A DNA stretch of 64,000 nucleotides from the IMG/VR virus record IMGVR_UViG_3300034073_003944, positions 109,067 through 173,066 of that record, one strand, 5' to 3'. The stretch is from a virus. Positions 17,679 through 24,810 of this stretch are shown here, piece by piece (positions within the stretch are counted from its first letter, which is position 1; every line of letters starts with the position of its first letter). The notes beneath the pieces are model-generated. The model made no database searches. It saw nothing but the letters and a program-made list of their open reading frames with translations, and was not told where the DNA came from. The position numbers and the translations under genes are program-made.

Positions 17679-18902
17679 ATGTATCCAGAGTATAAATTAA
17701 GAACCAGTTGTGCAATTTGTAAAAATTTAGAACTAAAAACAATTTTTGATTTCGATGAAATATCTTTAGCGGGAAATTTTCCAAAAAAAGATGAACTAAA
17801 TCACTGTAAAAAATATCCTTTAAAATTAAAATATTGTACAAACTGTTCTTTGGTACAGACAGATAGTATAATTAATTCGGATTTTTTATTCAAAGATTAT
17901 CGTTACATGTCATCTATAGGTTTAAGTAAACATTTTTCTTCTGTAGCAATGTTGTACAAAGAAAAGTTCGGCTTAAATAATAACAGTAAAGTATTAGAAA
18001 TAGGATCCAATGATGGAGTTTTATTAAAACCATTCATGGATTTAGGTATACCGTGTATGGGATTTGATCCATCCATAAATATATCTAAAGTAGCACAAGA
18101 AAAGGGATGTAATGTAATTGTAGATTATTTTAGCAAAACGACGGCAACTAAATACCTAAAAGAAAATGATTATGACATAATTTGTTCAAATAATTGTTTT
18201 GCACATATCGATGACATTCATTCTATACTGGAAGGAGTATCATATAGTTTAAAACCAGATGGACATTTCATAATTGAAGTACATTATTTAAAAAACTTAA
18301 TCGAACAGTTACAATATGACTTCGTATATCATGAACATTTATATTATTACTCGTTATCAGCTTTAAATTATTTATTTAATTTACACGGATTATCAATTGT
18401 AGATTTTGAAGAAATCTCTATTCATTCGGGTAGTATAAGAGTATACGCTTCAAAAAATAAAAAAACAAATGAAAAGGTGGATAATCAATTAAATTTTGAA
18501 AAAAATATCGGAATGACAAATTTTGAGTATTTTGAAAATTACAGTCTCAAAGTTAAGAACCATATCATTTCTTTACAAAATATAATAAAAAATTTAAAGA
18601 ACGAAGGTTTTACTATAGCTGGGTACGGTGCATCTGGTCGAGGTAATGTGTTACTTAACATGTGTAAGTTTACTTCAAATGATATATCATTTATAATAGA
18701 TGAATCACCCGAACGTTACGATCGTTATGTAGGTGGTACTGACATTCCCATATTCAATAAAAACTATTTAAACTTAAATAAACCGAATTATATTTTAATT
18801 TTGGCTTGGAACTATTCGGATATGATAATGGAAAAATTAAAATCCGAAAATTTCAAATATATAATTCCTTTTCCAACTGTAAAAATTCACTGTATTCCGT
18901 GA
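17679..18902 (+). CDS. Sugar C-methyltransferase-like SAM enzyme
   Basis: About 407 residues in the three-part plan of NDP-sugar C-methyltransferases (TylC3/NovU-like): an N-terminal zinc site (CAICKN near residue 12 and CTNCSLVQTD near 53), a class I SAM domain (VLEIGSNDGVLLKPF, GFDPS) with the catalytic-region NNCFAHIDD and VYHEHLYYYSL, and a C-terminal Rossmann-like domain (IAGYGASGRGN, FIIDESPERYD). Family members methylate C-3 of a 4-keto sugar, fitting the keto-sugar-producing enzyme just upstream. ATG at 17679 is chosen over a TTG at 17670. Ends with a GTGA overlap into the next gene. Confidence 0.85.
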   Translation: MYPEYKLRTSCAICKNLELKTIFDFDEISLAGNFPKKDELNHCKKYPLKLKYCTNCSLVQTDSIINSDFLFKDYRYMSSIGLSKHFSSVAMLYKEKFGLNNNSKVLEIGSNDGVLLKPFMDLGIPCMGFDPSINISKVAQEKGCNVIVDYFSKTTATKYLKENDYDIICSNNCFAHIDDIHSILEGVSYSLKPDGHFIIEVHYLKNLIEQLQYDFVYHEHLYYYSLSALNYLFNLHGLSIVDFEEISIHSGSIRVYASKNKKTNEKVDNQLNFEKNIGMTNFEYFENYSLKVKNHIISLQNIIKNLKNEGFTIAGYGASGRGNVLLNMCKFTSNDISFIIDESPERYDRYVGGTDIPIFNKNYLNLNKPNYILILAWNYSDMIMEKLKSENFKYIIPFPTVKIHCIP

Positions 18903-19696
18903 AGATTTTAATACTAGGACATAAAGGAATGTTAGGACATATGGTGATGAAATATGTATCTCACCTTCAGATAAATCATGAAATAATAGAACAACGATGG
19001 CCATCAAATGAATTCACGGAATCAATTAAAAATTCTAATTCAGACTTTTTAATAAATTGTATAGCATGTATTCCACAAAAATATTCTACATGGAATTTAT
19101 ATAAAGAAACAAATATCGATTTACCGATTTTTTTAATAAAAAATTTCAACGGTAAAATAATAAATCCCACATCCGATTGTGAGTTTTCTGGAAATATAAA
19201 ATTAGGCAAGTTTTACGAAAAAAACCATATGAAAGATGTTACAGATGATTATGGAATAAGTAAATCACATACAACAAATATTTTATTAAACTATAATAAT
19301 GTAAAACAAATAAGATCTTCATTAATAGGACCGGAAATAAAAGGTAAAGTGTGTTTAATGGAATGGTTTTTTAGACAAAATAAAGATATACACGGTTATA
19401 ATAACCATTATTGGAATGGTATAACTACCTTAGAATGGACAAAACAGTGCTTAAAATTAATAGAGAACTGGGATAGATCGGATAACTTAATTCAGTTAGG
19501 TACAACTCCCATAACTAAGTATGATCTTTTATGTTTTTTAAATAAAATATTTGAATGTAAAAAAAACATAATATCTATTAGTACGGAGTTTATTAATAGA
19601 AGTTTAAAAAGTGACTATTTAATAAAGAATATTGAAGATCAATTAATTGAGTTAAAACAGTTTTATTATGAAAATAAGTTTCATTCAGCCGAGTAG
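18899..19696 (+). CDS. RmlD-like NDP-4-keto-sugar reductase
   Basis: About 266 residues with a GTG start overlapping the previous stop. KILILGHKGMLGHMVMKYV is the G-x2-G-x2-G cofactor loop, FLINCIACIPQKYS the next strand, INPTSDCEFSG the Ser/Thr-containing catalytic strand (compare STDYVF-G in RmlD) and DDYGISKSHTTN the Y-x3-K pair. RmlD-like enzymes reduce the 4-keto group made by dehydratases, so this would complete a dehydratase, C-methyltransferase, reductase series with the two genes before it. A longer ATG-start frame from 18806 overlaps the methyltransferase and is rejected. Confidence 0.75.
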   Translation: MKILILGHKGMLGHMVMKYVSHLQINHEIIEQRWPSNEFTESIKNSNSDFLINCIACIPQKYSTWNLYKETNIDLPIFLIKNFNGKIINPTSDCEFSGNIKLGKFYEKNHMKDVTDDYGISKSHTTNILLNYNNVKQIRSSLIGPEIKGKVCLMEWFFRQNKDIHGYNNHYWNGITTLEWTKQCLKLIENWDRSDNLIQLGTTPITKYDLLCFLNKIFECKKNIISISTEFINRSLKSDYLIKNIEDQLIELKQFYYENKFHSAE

Positions 19697-20870
19697 AAAT
19701 AACCTAAAATATCTTAAATGGAGTTATGAAGCTATTCGTAAAAATCTAAGCCATAAAGAACACGAAATATGTGTAGCAGACGATTTTAGTAATGATGGTA
19801 CAGAGGATTGGTGTAAAGAAACCGCAGCAAAAGATCCAAATTTTAAATATATTCGTAATAACGGTCCAACTCGGTTGGGACATACTATTTTATATGATCG
19901 TTTAATCAATGAAGTTGCAACTAATGATGTGGTAATGATCTACCACGCAGATATGTACGCATGTCCTAATTTTGATAAATATGTTGAAAAATATATTCAA
20001 CCAGGCACAATTGTTAGTTTAACTCGTATAGAACCACCTCTACATCCACCAGGACCAGAAAAAATTTGTGTTGGATTTGGTCAAGAGCCAGAAGAGTTTA
20101 AGGAACAAGAATTCTTAAAATGGTTCAAAGATACCAGTCTATCCCGTAAAGATAAAACCACAGAGGGTATTTTTGCGCCGTGGGCCCTTTATAAGAAGGA
20201 TTTCCAATCTATAGGAGGTCATGATGAACTATATGCACCTCAAAGTAAAGAAGACAGTGATATATTTAATCGTTTCTTACTTAATGGTTATAAGTTTATT
20301 CAGACATGGGAAGGTTGTGTATATCATATGACTTGTAGAGGCAGTAGATATAATCCAACTATCACCACTGTAGGTAAAGAAAGTGACGAATGGTTAGCTC
20401 AAAACAATCGTAGTGCTAGAAACTTCATTCGTAAGTGGGGTCACTTTGTTAAACACAATGATACAATGAAACCTATCGTACCTAAACGATATGATATTGG
20501 ATTCGTTGTTAAGAATTGTGATGCTTATAAATTAGCTTTGTTAGAACCGTGGTGTGATACAATCTATACCGATGTACCATATGATCAATACATCAATATT
20601 GAACAAAAAAATACTAAGTTTGATTTAGATAAGAAACTCAAACGATATGAAGATCAAAAGATTAATGATGTTATCATAGAATTTGATGCTAATAAATTAA
20701 CCAACGAAAGTTTTGAATTTTTTAACTCGTTACAACTTATACTCGAAGATAGTGGTCAAATAGGTGATTCTGAATTTGATATATTTAAATTAAAAATAAA
20801 AAATTTAAGTGATTATAGTAAAAACTTAATAAGTATTAACGATAATTGGTACAAAAATAAATTATTGTAA
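19668..20870 (+). CDS. GT2 family glycosyltransferase with extra C-terminal domain
   Basis: A 400-residue protein. The first 250 residues are a GT2 domain: ISFIQPSRNNLKYLKWSY, ICVADDFSNDGTEDW, VVMIYHADMYACPNFD (the acidic metal/nucleotide motif, here H-A-D), IGGHDELYAPQSKEDSDIF (the E-D of the catalytic base region) and a late aromatic segment. The C-terminal 130 residues form a second domain that starts RYDIGFVVKNCD and is not recognised. It overlaps the RmlD-like gene by 29 bases. Its base composition looks a little less AT-extreme than its neighbours. Confidence 0.75.
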   Translation: MKISFIQPSRNNLKYLKWSYEAIRKNLSHKEHEICVADDFSNDGTEDWCKETAAKDPNFKYIRNNGPTRLGHTILYDRLINEVATNDVVMIYHADMYACPNFDKYVEKYIQPGTIVSLTRIEPPLHPPGPEKICVGFGQEPEEFKEQEFLKWFKDTSLSRKDKTTEGIFAPWALYKKDFQSIGGHDELYAPQSKEDSDIFNRFLLNGYKFIQTWEGCVYHMTCRGSRYNPTITTVGKESDEWLAQNNRSARNFIRKWGHFVKHNDTMKPIVPKRYDIGFVVKNCDAYKLALLEPWCDTIYTDVPYDQYINIEQKNTKFDLDKKLKRYEDQKINDVIIEFDANKLTNESFEFFNSLQLILEDSGQIGDSEFDIFKLKIKNLSDYSKNLISINDNWYKNKLL

Positions 20871-20883
20871 CTAAACAAATATC

Positions 20884-21474
20884 ATGAACATAGAAAAAAT
20901 TCTATCGATATTACCAGATAAATTTGCTAGTAAACGAACCACCTCAAAAAAATTTAAAACGGATCTTTACAACTTTTTTAACGAAGAAAAATATAAAGAC
21001 TTTAAATGTGCTGAATTAGGCATTTTTAATGGCGATTCTACACTTTTATTATGTAATTTATTTAAACATGTAATTGGAATAGAATATTCACAAAAACAAA
21101 TTGATATAGCTACAAATTTTTTAAAAAAGAATAATTTAAATAATTTTGATTTTTTACTTCACGATTTATATAATCGAAAATTTCCATATGTCGGTGAAAT
21201 AGATGTTTTTATGATTGACGCTGTACATACGTATGAATGTGTTAAAATAGACACATTTAATTGTATAAATAGTAAAAAAGAATCTTCGATTGAAAACAAA
21301 AAATTATACTTTATATACGACGATTATGGTGCATTTCCCCCAGTTAAACAAGCAGTCGATGAACTAATTTCATCGAATGTTTTATCCGTAGTTAAAAAAA
21401 TAGGATATATGCCTGGAGAAAATTTTGTAAACAAATTATTTGATTATGAAGGCATAATTTGTATAGAAACATAA
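20884..21474 (+). CDS. SAM-dependent methyltransferase-like protein
   Basis: A 196-residue class I methyltransferase-like fold: CAELGIFNGDSTLLLCNLF (SAM loop), VIGIEYSQKQIDIA (second strand), then DVFMIDAVHTYECVKIDTF and YFIYDDYGAFPPVKQAVDE, the H-T-Y and D-D-Y-G patterns of Methyltransf_24/TylF-like enzymes. It may methylate a sugar or small molecule. It ends the run of recognisable glycan genes; two small unknown genes follow. Confidence 0.65.
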   Translation: MNIEKILSILPDKFASKRTTSKKFKTDLYNFFNEEKYKDFKCAELGIFNGDSTLLLCNLFKHVIGIEYSQKQIDIATNFLKKNNLNNFDFLLHDLYNRKFPYVGEIDVFMIDAVHTYECVKIDTFNCINSKKESSIENKKLYFIYDDYGAFPPVKQAVDELISSNVLSVVKKIGYMPGENFVNKLFDYEGIICIET

Positions 21475-21489
21475 AACCAATTTAAGAAA

Positions 21490-21885
21490 ATGACTTTATT
21501 TCACATGATAAATTACTTTATAATAGATTTTTCGTTACTATGTTTTATTTCTTTTATATTAATAGTGTGGTTTGAAAGTGATATAGTACAAACCTTTGCT
21601 AAATTAACAAAGACTCGGAATTTACTTAAGATACCGGAGTTTGAAAAATATAAACTTGAAGAAGACATAATGTCCAATTACGCTAACTTTTTATATGCAA
21701 AATATCCTGGCTATCTAACGAAATTGATTAGTTGTCCAATTTGTTTATGTTTTTGGACAAATTTAATTCTTGGTAATGTACTTTTATATTATTTAGGATT
21801 TCCCCAACTATATTTTTTAATTATTTTTTCTATAAACTATATTTTTAGTTTATTCTTTTATCTAATTATTAGAAAATTATTATGA
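21490..21885 (+). CDS. Small membrane protein with CPICLCFW motif
   Basis: A 131-residue protein with an N-terminal membrane segment (residues about 7-27), a charged soluble part (30-70), then SCPICLCFWTNLILG and one or two more hydrophobic segments to the C-terminus. The C-P-I-C-x-C-F-W at the membrane edge resembles small phage and bacterial DUF1360-type membrane proteins, from memory. Role unknown. It overlaps the next gene by four bases. Confidence 0.55.
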   Translation: MTLFHMINYFIIDFSLLCFISFILIVWFESDIVQTFAKLTKTRNLLKIPEFEKYKLEEDIMSNYANFLYAKYPGYLTKLISCPICLCFWTNLILGNVLLYYLGFPQLYFLIIFSINYIFSLFFYLIIRKLL

Positions 21886-22163
21886 CTGTAGGTGGTTATC
21901 AGGACTTTATAAATAAATTTGGCGCTGACAATATACCATCAATAGATAATTTAAAAAATTGTTTATTGATACTAGGAAAAATTTGCAATTGTCAAAAACA
22001 AAGAAAACATTTAAAATCGGAAGAATGTAATAAAGTTTATATTAACTTGATAAATTCTACAATTTCAAACATGGTAGATTATTTAAAAACAAAAACTACC
22101 GATGATGAAATAATATTTTATTACAACGGTAGTCATGAAATTAAAAGAATTAAATTGCGTTAA
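21882..22163 (+). CDS. Small protein of unknown function
   Basis: A 93-residue helical protein with three cysteines (CLLILGKICNCQK and later EECNK). No family recognised. It is the last + strand gene of the left arm and its 3' end overlaps the 3' end of the opposing dNMP kinase gene by 14 bases, so the two transcription units converge here with no obvious terminator hairpin between them. Confidence 0.45.
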   Translation: MTVGGYQDFINKFGADNIPSIDNLKNCLLILGKICNCQKQRKHLKSEECNKVYINLINSTISNMVDYLKTKTTDDEIIFYYNGSHEIKRIKLR

Positions 22164-22791
22164 TCTTCTTTAGAGCCGTAGTTACATTCTCTAGAATATA
22201 TGGATGTTCTTCTAGCTTAACATCATTTAGTTTAAACTTATAATCCTCCCACTCAAACGCATAATCTGCTTTAGCCTTAACTTTAGGGTTATTAAACAAT
22301 TCATGTTCATTGGGAGCAGCTTCATAAATCTTTACAGGTTTAGCTGTACTAATTCTTCGTTTAGAAGGAGCTTCAGCCATCTGATATTTAGTAATATGAA
22401 TCAACTTACCATCCATCTTTCGTTGTAACCAATAACACTCATCTTGTGGATAAACATCGTACCTTATATCAGTAATAAAAACAAAATCAGCCTTGGATGT
22501 ACTCATCCGAGTTTCTACTTTAGTAGTCCAATACTTACCTTCGCTGATTTTACGCATTACATCACCATACGCAACAAGCAATGGTCTAATAACATTTTTC
22601 TCTTCAGTCTTTTCTGTAAAAACATCTATACCGGTTTTGTCTTTAAGCAATCCCTTCAAATCGCTCTTCAATTCATATGCAAGTGCGTGTCGTTCAGTCT
22701 TAAAACCTTTATCAGTTAAAATCTTTTGTGCAACTGTAGTAAACAAATCTTTACCACTTCTAGCCAATCCACTTATTCCTATAATCTTCAT
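22150..22791 (-). CDS. Deoxynucleoside monophosphate kinase
   Basis: A protein of about 213 residues beginning MKIIGISGLARSGKDLFTTV, a P-loop (G-x4-G-K-D) like that of T4 gp1-type dNMP kinases, which convert dNMPs to dNDPs for phage DNA synthesis. The later DVMRKISEGKYWTTKVE and FVFITDIRYDVYPQDE (with the D-x-R lid and acidic residues) match this group. The ATG at 22791 is preferred; an upstream ATG at 22824 lies inside the preceding gene and adds only a basic leader. It sits directly after a clamp-loader-like gene. Confidence 0.75.
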   Translation of the reverse strand: MKIIGISGLARSGKDLFTTVAQKILTDKGFKTERHALAYELKSDLKGLLKDKTGIDVFTEKTEEKNVIRPLLVAYGDVMRKISEGKYWTTKVETRMSTSKADFVFITDIRYDVYPQDECYWLQRKMDGKLIHITKYQMAEAPSKRRISTAKPVKIYEAAPNEHELFNNPKVKAKADYAFEWEDYKFKLNDVKLEEHPYILENVTTALKKINAI

Positions 22792-22792
22792 A

Positions 22793-23269
22793 TTATTTAA
22801 ATAACTTTTCAATTTCCTTTTCACTATAACCGTATCCCTCGATTAGAGATACTAGTTCTTGAATACCTTTATCGTTAGACATAAGTATGTTGTAATAATC
22901 TGTGGCATCTCGTTCACCCACTTTAAATTTATTACATATACAATCCAATATAGTTTGGTTTATACTTTCAGTACTTTTCTTAATATACTTACAAAACTTA
23001 CGACCATGTGGTATCACATCAATCAATACTTTATAAAATTGTTCTTCAGGTATAACTTGAAAATATTTTGATACTATCGCCATTTCTTCAATCACATCAC
23101 TATCCATACTCAATATACGCACAAGCATATATTTGTTAAATGACTTCTTTTCTTCATCGGTCAAATTAACATAATAATTAGGATCTTTTACCTCACGAAT
23201 GTGATTGATGTGATCAAACAATCCTTTAGTCTTTGGCTTTTCGGCTACGGCTGTTTTCTTTGACTTCAT
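22793..23269 (-). CDS. Clamp-loader small subunit, T4 gp62-like
   Basis: A 158-residue helical protein. Two stretches resemble T4 gp62: VLIDVIPHGRKFCKYIKKS (compare the P-R-G-K-R-Y-G-K-W-A-K segment) and ATDYYNILMSNDKGIQELVS (compare the N-Y-K-S-I-L-T segment), in the same order. gp62 works with the gp44 ATPase to load the sliding clamp onto primer ends. The gp44 and gp45 genes are not in this window. The likeness is by eye and the first 45 residues are not conserved, so this call is moderate. Confidence 0.55.
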   Translation of the reverse strand: MKSKKTAVAEKPKTKGLFDHINHIREVKDPNYYVNLTDEEKKSFNKYMLVRILSMDSDVIEEMAIVSKYFQVIPEEQFYKVLIDVIPHGRKFCKYIKKSTESINQTILDCICNKFKVGERDATDYYNILMSNDKGIQELVSLIEGYGYSEKEIEKLFK

Positions 23270-23483
23270 TGTTCATCATTCTAACACTTTTCTTCAACAA
23301 CTCAATATCTTTTACAATTTGAGATAATTGTTCATTATATACTTCAAGTGCTTCTGACACAACAAGCATATTGTCATCCAATTTCTTTAACAACCTATAG
23401 AACAAATAGGTATTAATTAAAGAAAATGTGGTTGCTAGTATAACTAGCAACCACATCCAAACCAAGTTATGGTTTTCGTTCAT
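23226..23483 (-). CDS. Small single-pass membrane protein with coiled coil
   Basis: An 85-residue protein with one hydrophobic segment (about residues 8-29, VWMWLLVILATTFSLINTYL) followed by a charged helix with heptad-like spacing of Leu/Val (residues 32-70) and a basic end. Overlaps the start of the gp62-like gene by 44 bases. Such proteins occur among phage lysis and membrane-remodelling genes, but no spanin or holin signature is clear. Confidence 0.5.
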   Translation of the reverse strand: MNENHNLVWMWLLVILATTFSLINTYLFYRLLKKLDDNMLVVSEALEVYNEQLSQIVKDIELLKKSVRMMNNEVKENSRSRKAKD

Positions 23484-23493
23484 TCGTCAACAA

Positions 23494-23751
23494 TTAAGCG
23501 CGGCTAGCACGGGTAGTGCGAGTAGCGGTACGTGTAGCACTGGTAGCATTGGAGCTATACCCAGCTGCCAAAACTTCACGAAGAGCATTGATCTGACGAC
23601 CGGTGAGATCAACACGAGCGTTTCCAGCACGGACAGTCAATCGTGAAGCCTTCTTAGCCTTCGGAAATGGAGTAGAGAGATAAATCTCAACACCAGTGGA
23701 GTTGTGGCCGACGAAGTTAGTCTTGTTACGAGTATTCTTACGAGTATACAT
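23494..23751 (-). CDS. Small basic protein, unknown function, GC-richer than neighbours
   Basis: An 85-residue, strongly basic protein. The middle (ASRLTVRAGNARVDLTGRQI) looks like a small strand-strand-helix unit, and the last 18 residues are a Ser/Thr/Ala/Arg tail (ATRTATRTTRASRA). Composition is visibly less AT-rich than surrounding genes, as also seen for the gp32-like gene and 29007-29369, suggesting high expression or different codon selection. A nucleic-acid-binding or virion role is possible. It is followed on its 5' side by a 105-base gene-free, pyrimidine/purine-rich interval. Confidence 0.5.
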   Translation of the reverse strand: MYTRKNTRNKTNFVGHNSTGVEIYLSTPFPKAKKASRLTVRAGNARVDLTGRQINALREVLAAGYSSNATSATRTATRTTRASRA

Positions 23752-23856
23752 ATTACTTATTTTCCTTTTATTTTTTGTTTGTTTTGTTTCGTTAGTTGTT
23801 CGCTAACTTAGATTAATCTTACTATAGGTTGTTAAAACTGTCAACAACTTTTTTGA

Positions 23857-24768
23857 TTAAATTTTATATTCTTTCTCAAATCGTTCAATGGCATAGTCTT
23901 TCGCCTTGAACTCGAACTCAAAGTCTGCATCAAAATTAACATACTCACTAGGCAATTCACGAACATAATCACCGTGTGCTCGAGGATTACTATTATTAGG
24001 ATCGTTGTCACTAAAATGAAATAGTGGTCGATACTTACCCCAAGTAGATTTAGCTAGATTTACAGCTTCTTTAGCAGTCAATTTACCACCATTACAACGA
24101 AAATGAAGATTGTCATAGGTAATTGGAATACCAGTCTTAGAATAAATTAGATCATACAACTGTTCAATTTTCCAACTATTAGGTTTGTCTTCGTTTTCGA
24201 GGGTCAATCTAGACTTCACATTATGAGAAAGGCTGTTATATACATCAATAAAACGCAAGGCGATGTCATTTATGTTACCTTTATAACAGTTCATATGAAT
24301 GTTGATAGGAGATTCATAACTTTGAGGTAATCCCATCATGTCCATCATTTTAGCATGCATGTTCAATTCTTCAACGGATTTCTTAACTACATTAGAATTT
24401 GCACTTGCAGGTACAACAAATTGGTCTGGATGTGTACTACAACGAATATTATTTTCCTTGATTATTTTAGCACACAGATCAAATTCATTCTTAATAGCTT
24501 TGAAATTGTAAGTATTTTCAAGCAATAAATTGGCTTCTGGAAGTGTTTCTAGTGGCATCATTCCACTACTGATACGGTAGTTCCACTTGTTTTGTGCACA
24601 AAATTCAAGTGTTCTACGAGTAACAAAAATATTGTTGAGTGTACGATCCGCTACGATTTTTTCAGCTTCATTGCGTTTAAGTGTAAAAAATCGCGTCTTA
24701 GTCATTGTAGACGCTTTGATACCTTGTTCTTGTAGTTTAAGGGAAATGCAGCAAAGAGATTTATTCAT
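23857..24768 (-). CDS. uvsE: UV damage endonuclease (UvdE/UvsE)
   Basis: A 303-residue TIM-barrel nuclease that nicks DNA 5' of UV photoproducts and some other lesions. The family's barrel-strand motifs can be read in order: NYRISSGMMPLE, RCSTHPDQFVVPAS, INIHMNCYKG, LTLENEDKPNSWK, GIPITYDNLHFRCN and PLFHFSDNDPN; the His, Asp and Glu residues bind the three metals. Length is normal. Its start is 42 bases from the end of the long tail-fibre gene. Together with the dNMP kinase and clamp-loader genes it belongs to the DNA-maintenance set of the phage. Confidence 0.9.
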   Translation of the reverse strand: MNKSLCCISLKLQEQGIKASTMTKTRFFTLKRNEAEKIVADRTLNNIFVTRRTLEFCAQNKWNYRISSGMMPLETLPEANLLLENTYNFKAIKNEFDLCAKIIKENNIRCSTHPDQFVVPASANSNVVKKSVEELNMHAKMMDMMGLPQSYESPINIHMNCYKGNINDIALRFIDVYNSLSHNVKSRLTLENEDKPNSWKIEQLYDLIYSKTGIPITYDNLHFRCNGGKLTAKEAVNLAKSTWGKYRPLFHFSDNDPNNSNPRAHGDYVRELPSEYVNFDADFEFEFKAKDYAIERFEKEYKI

Positions 24769-24810
24769 CTCTCTACTTATAACACAGTTTTTATATTATG
24801 TCAATTTTTA

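Noticed and set aside
18806-18898. Longer start for the RmlD-like gene
   Set aside because: It would overlap the methyltransferase by nearly 100 bases and add residues with no family likeness; the GTG at 18899 gives the usual N-terminus.
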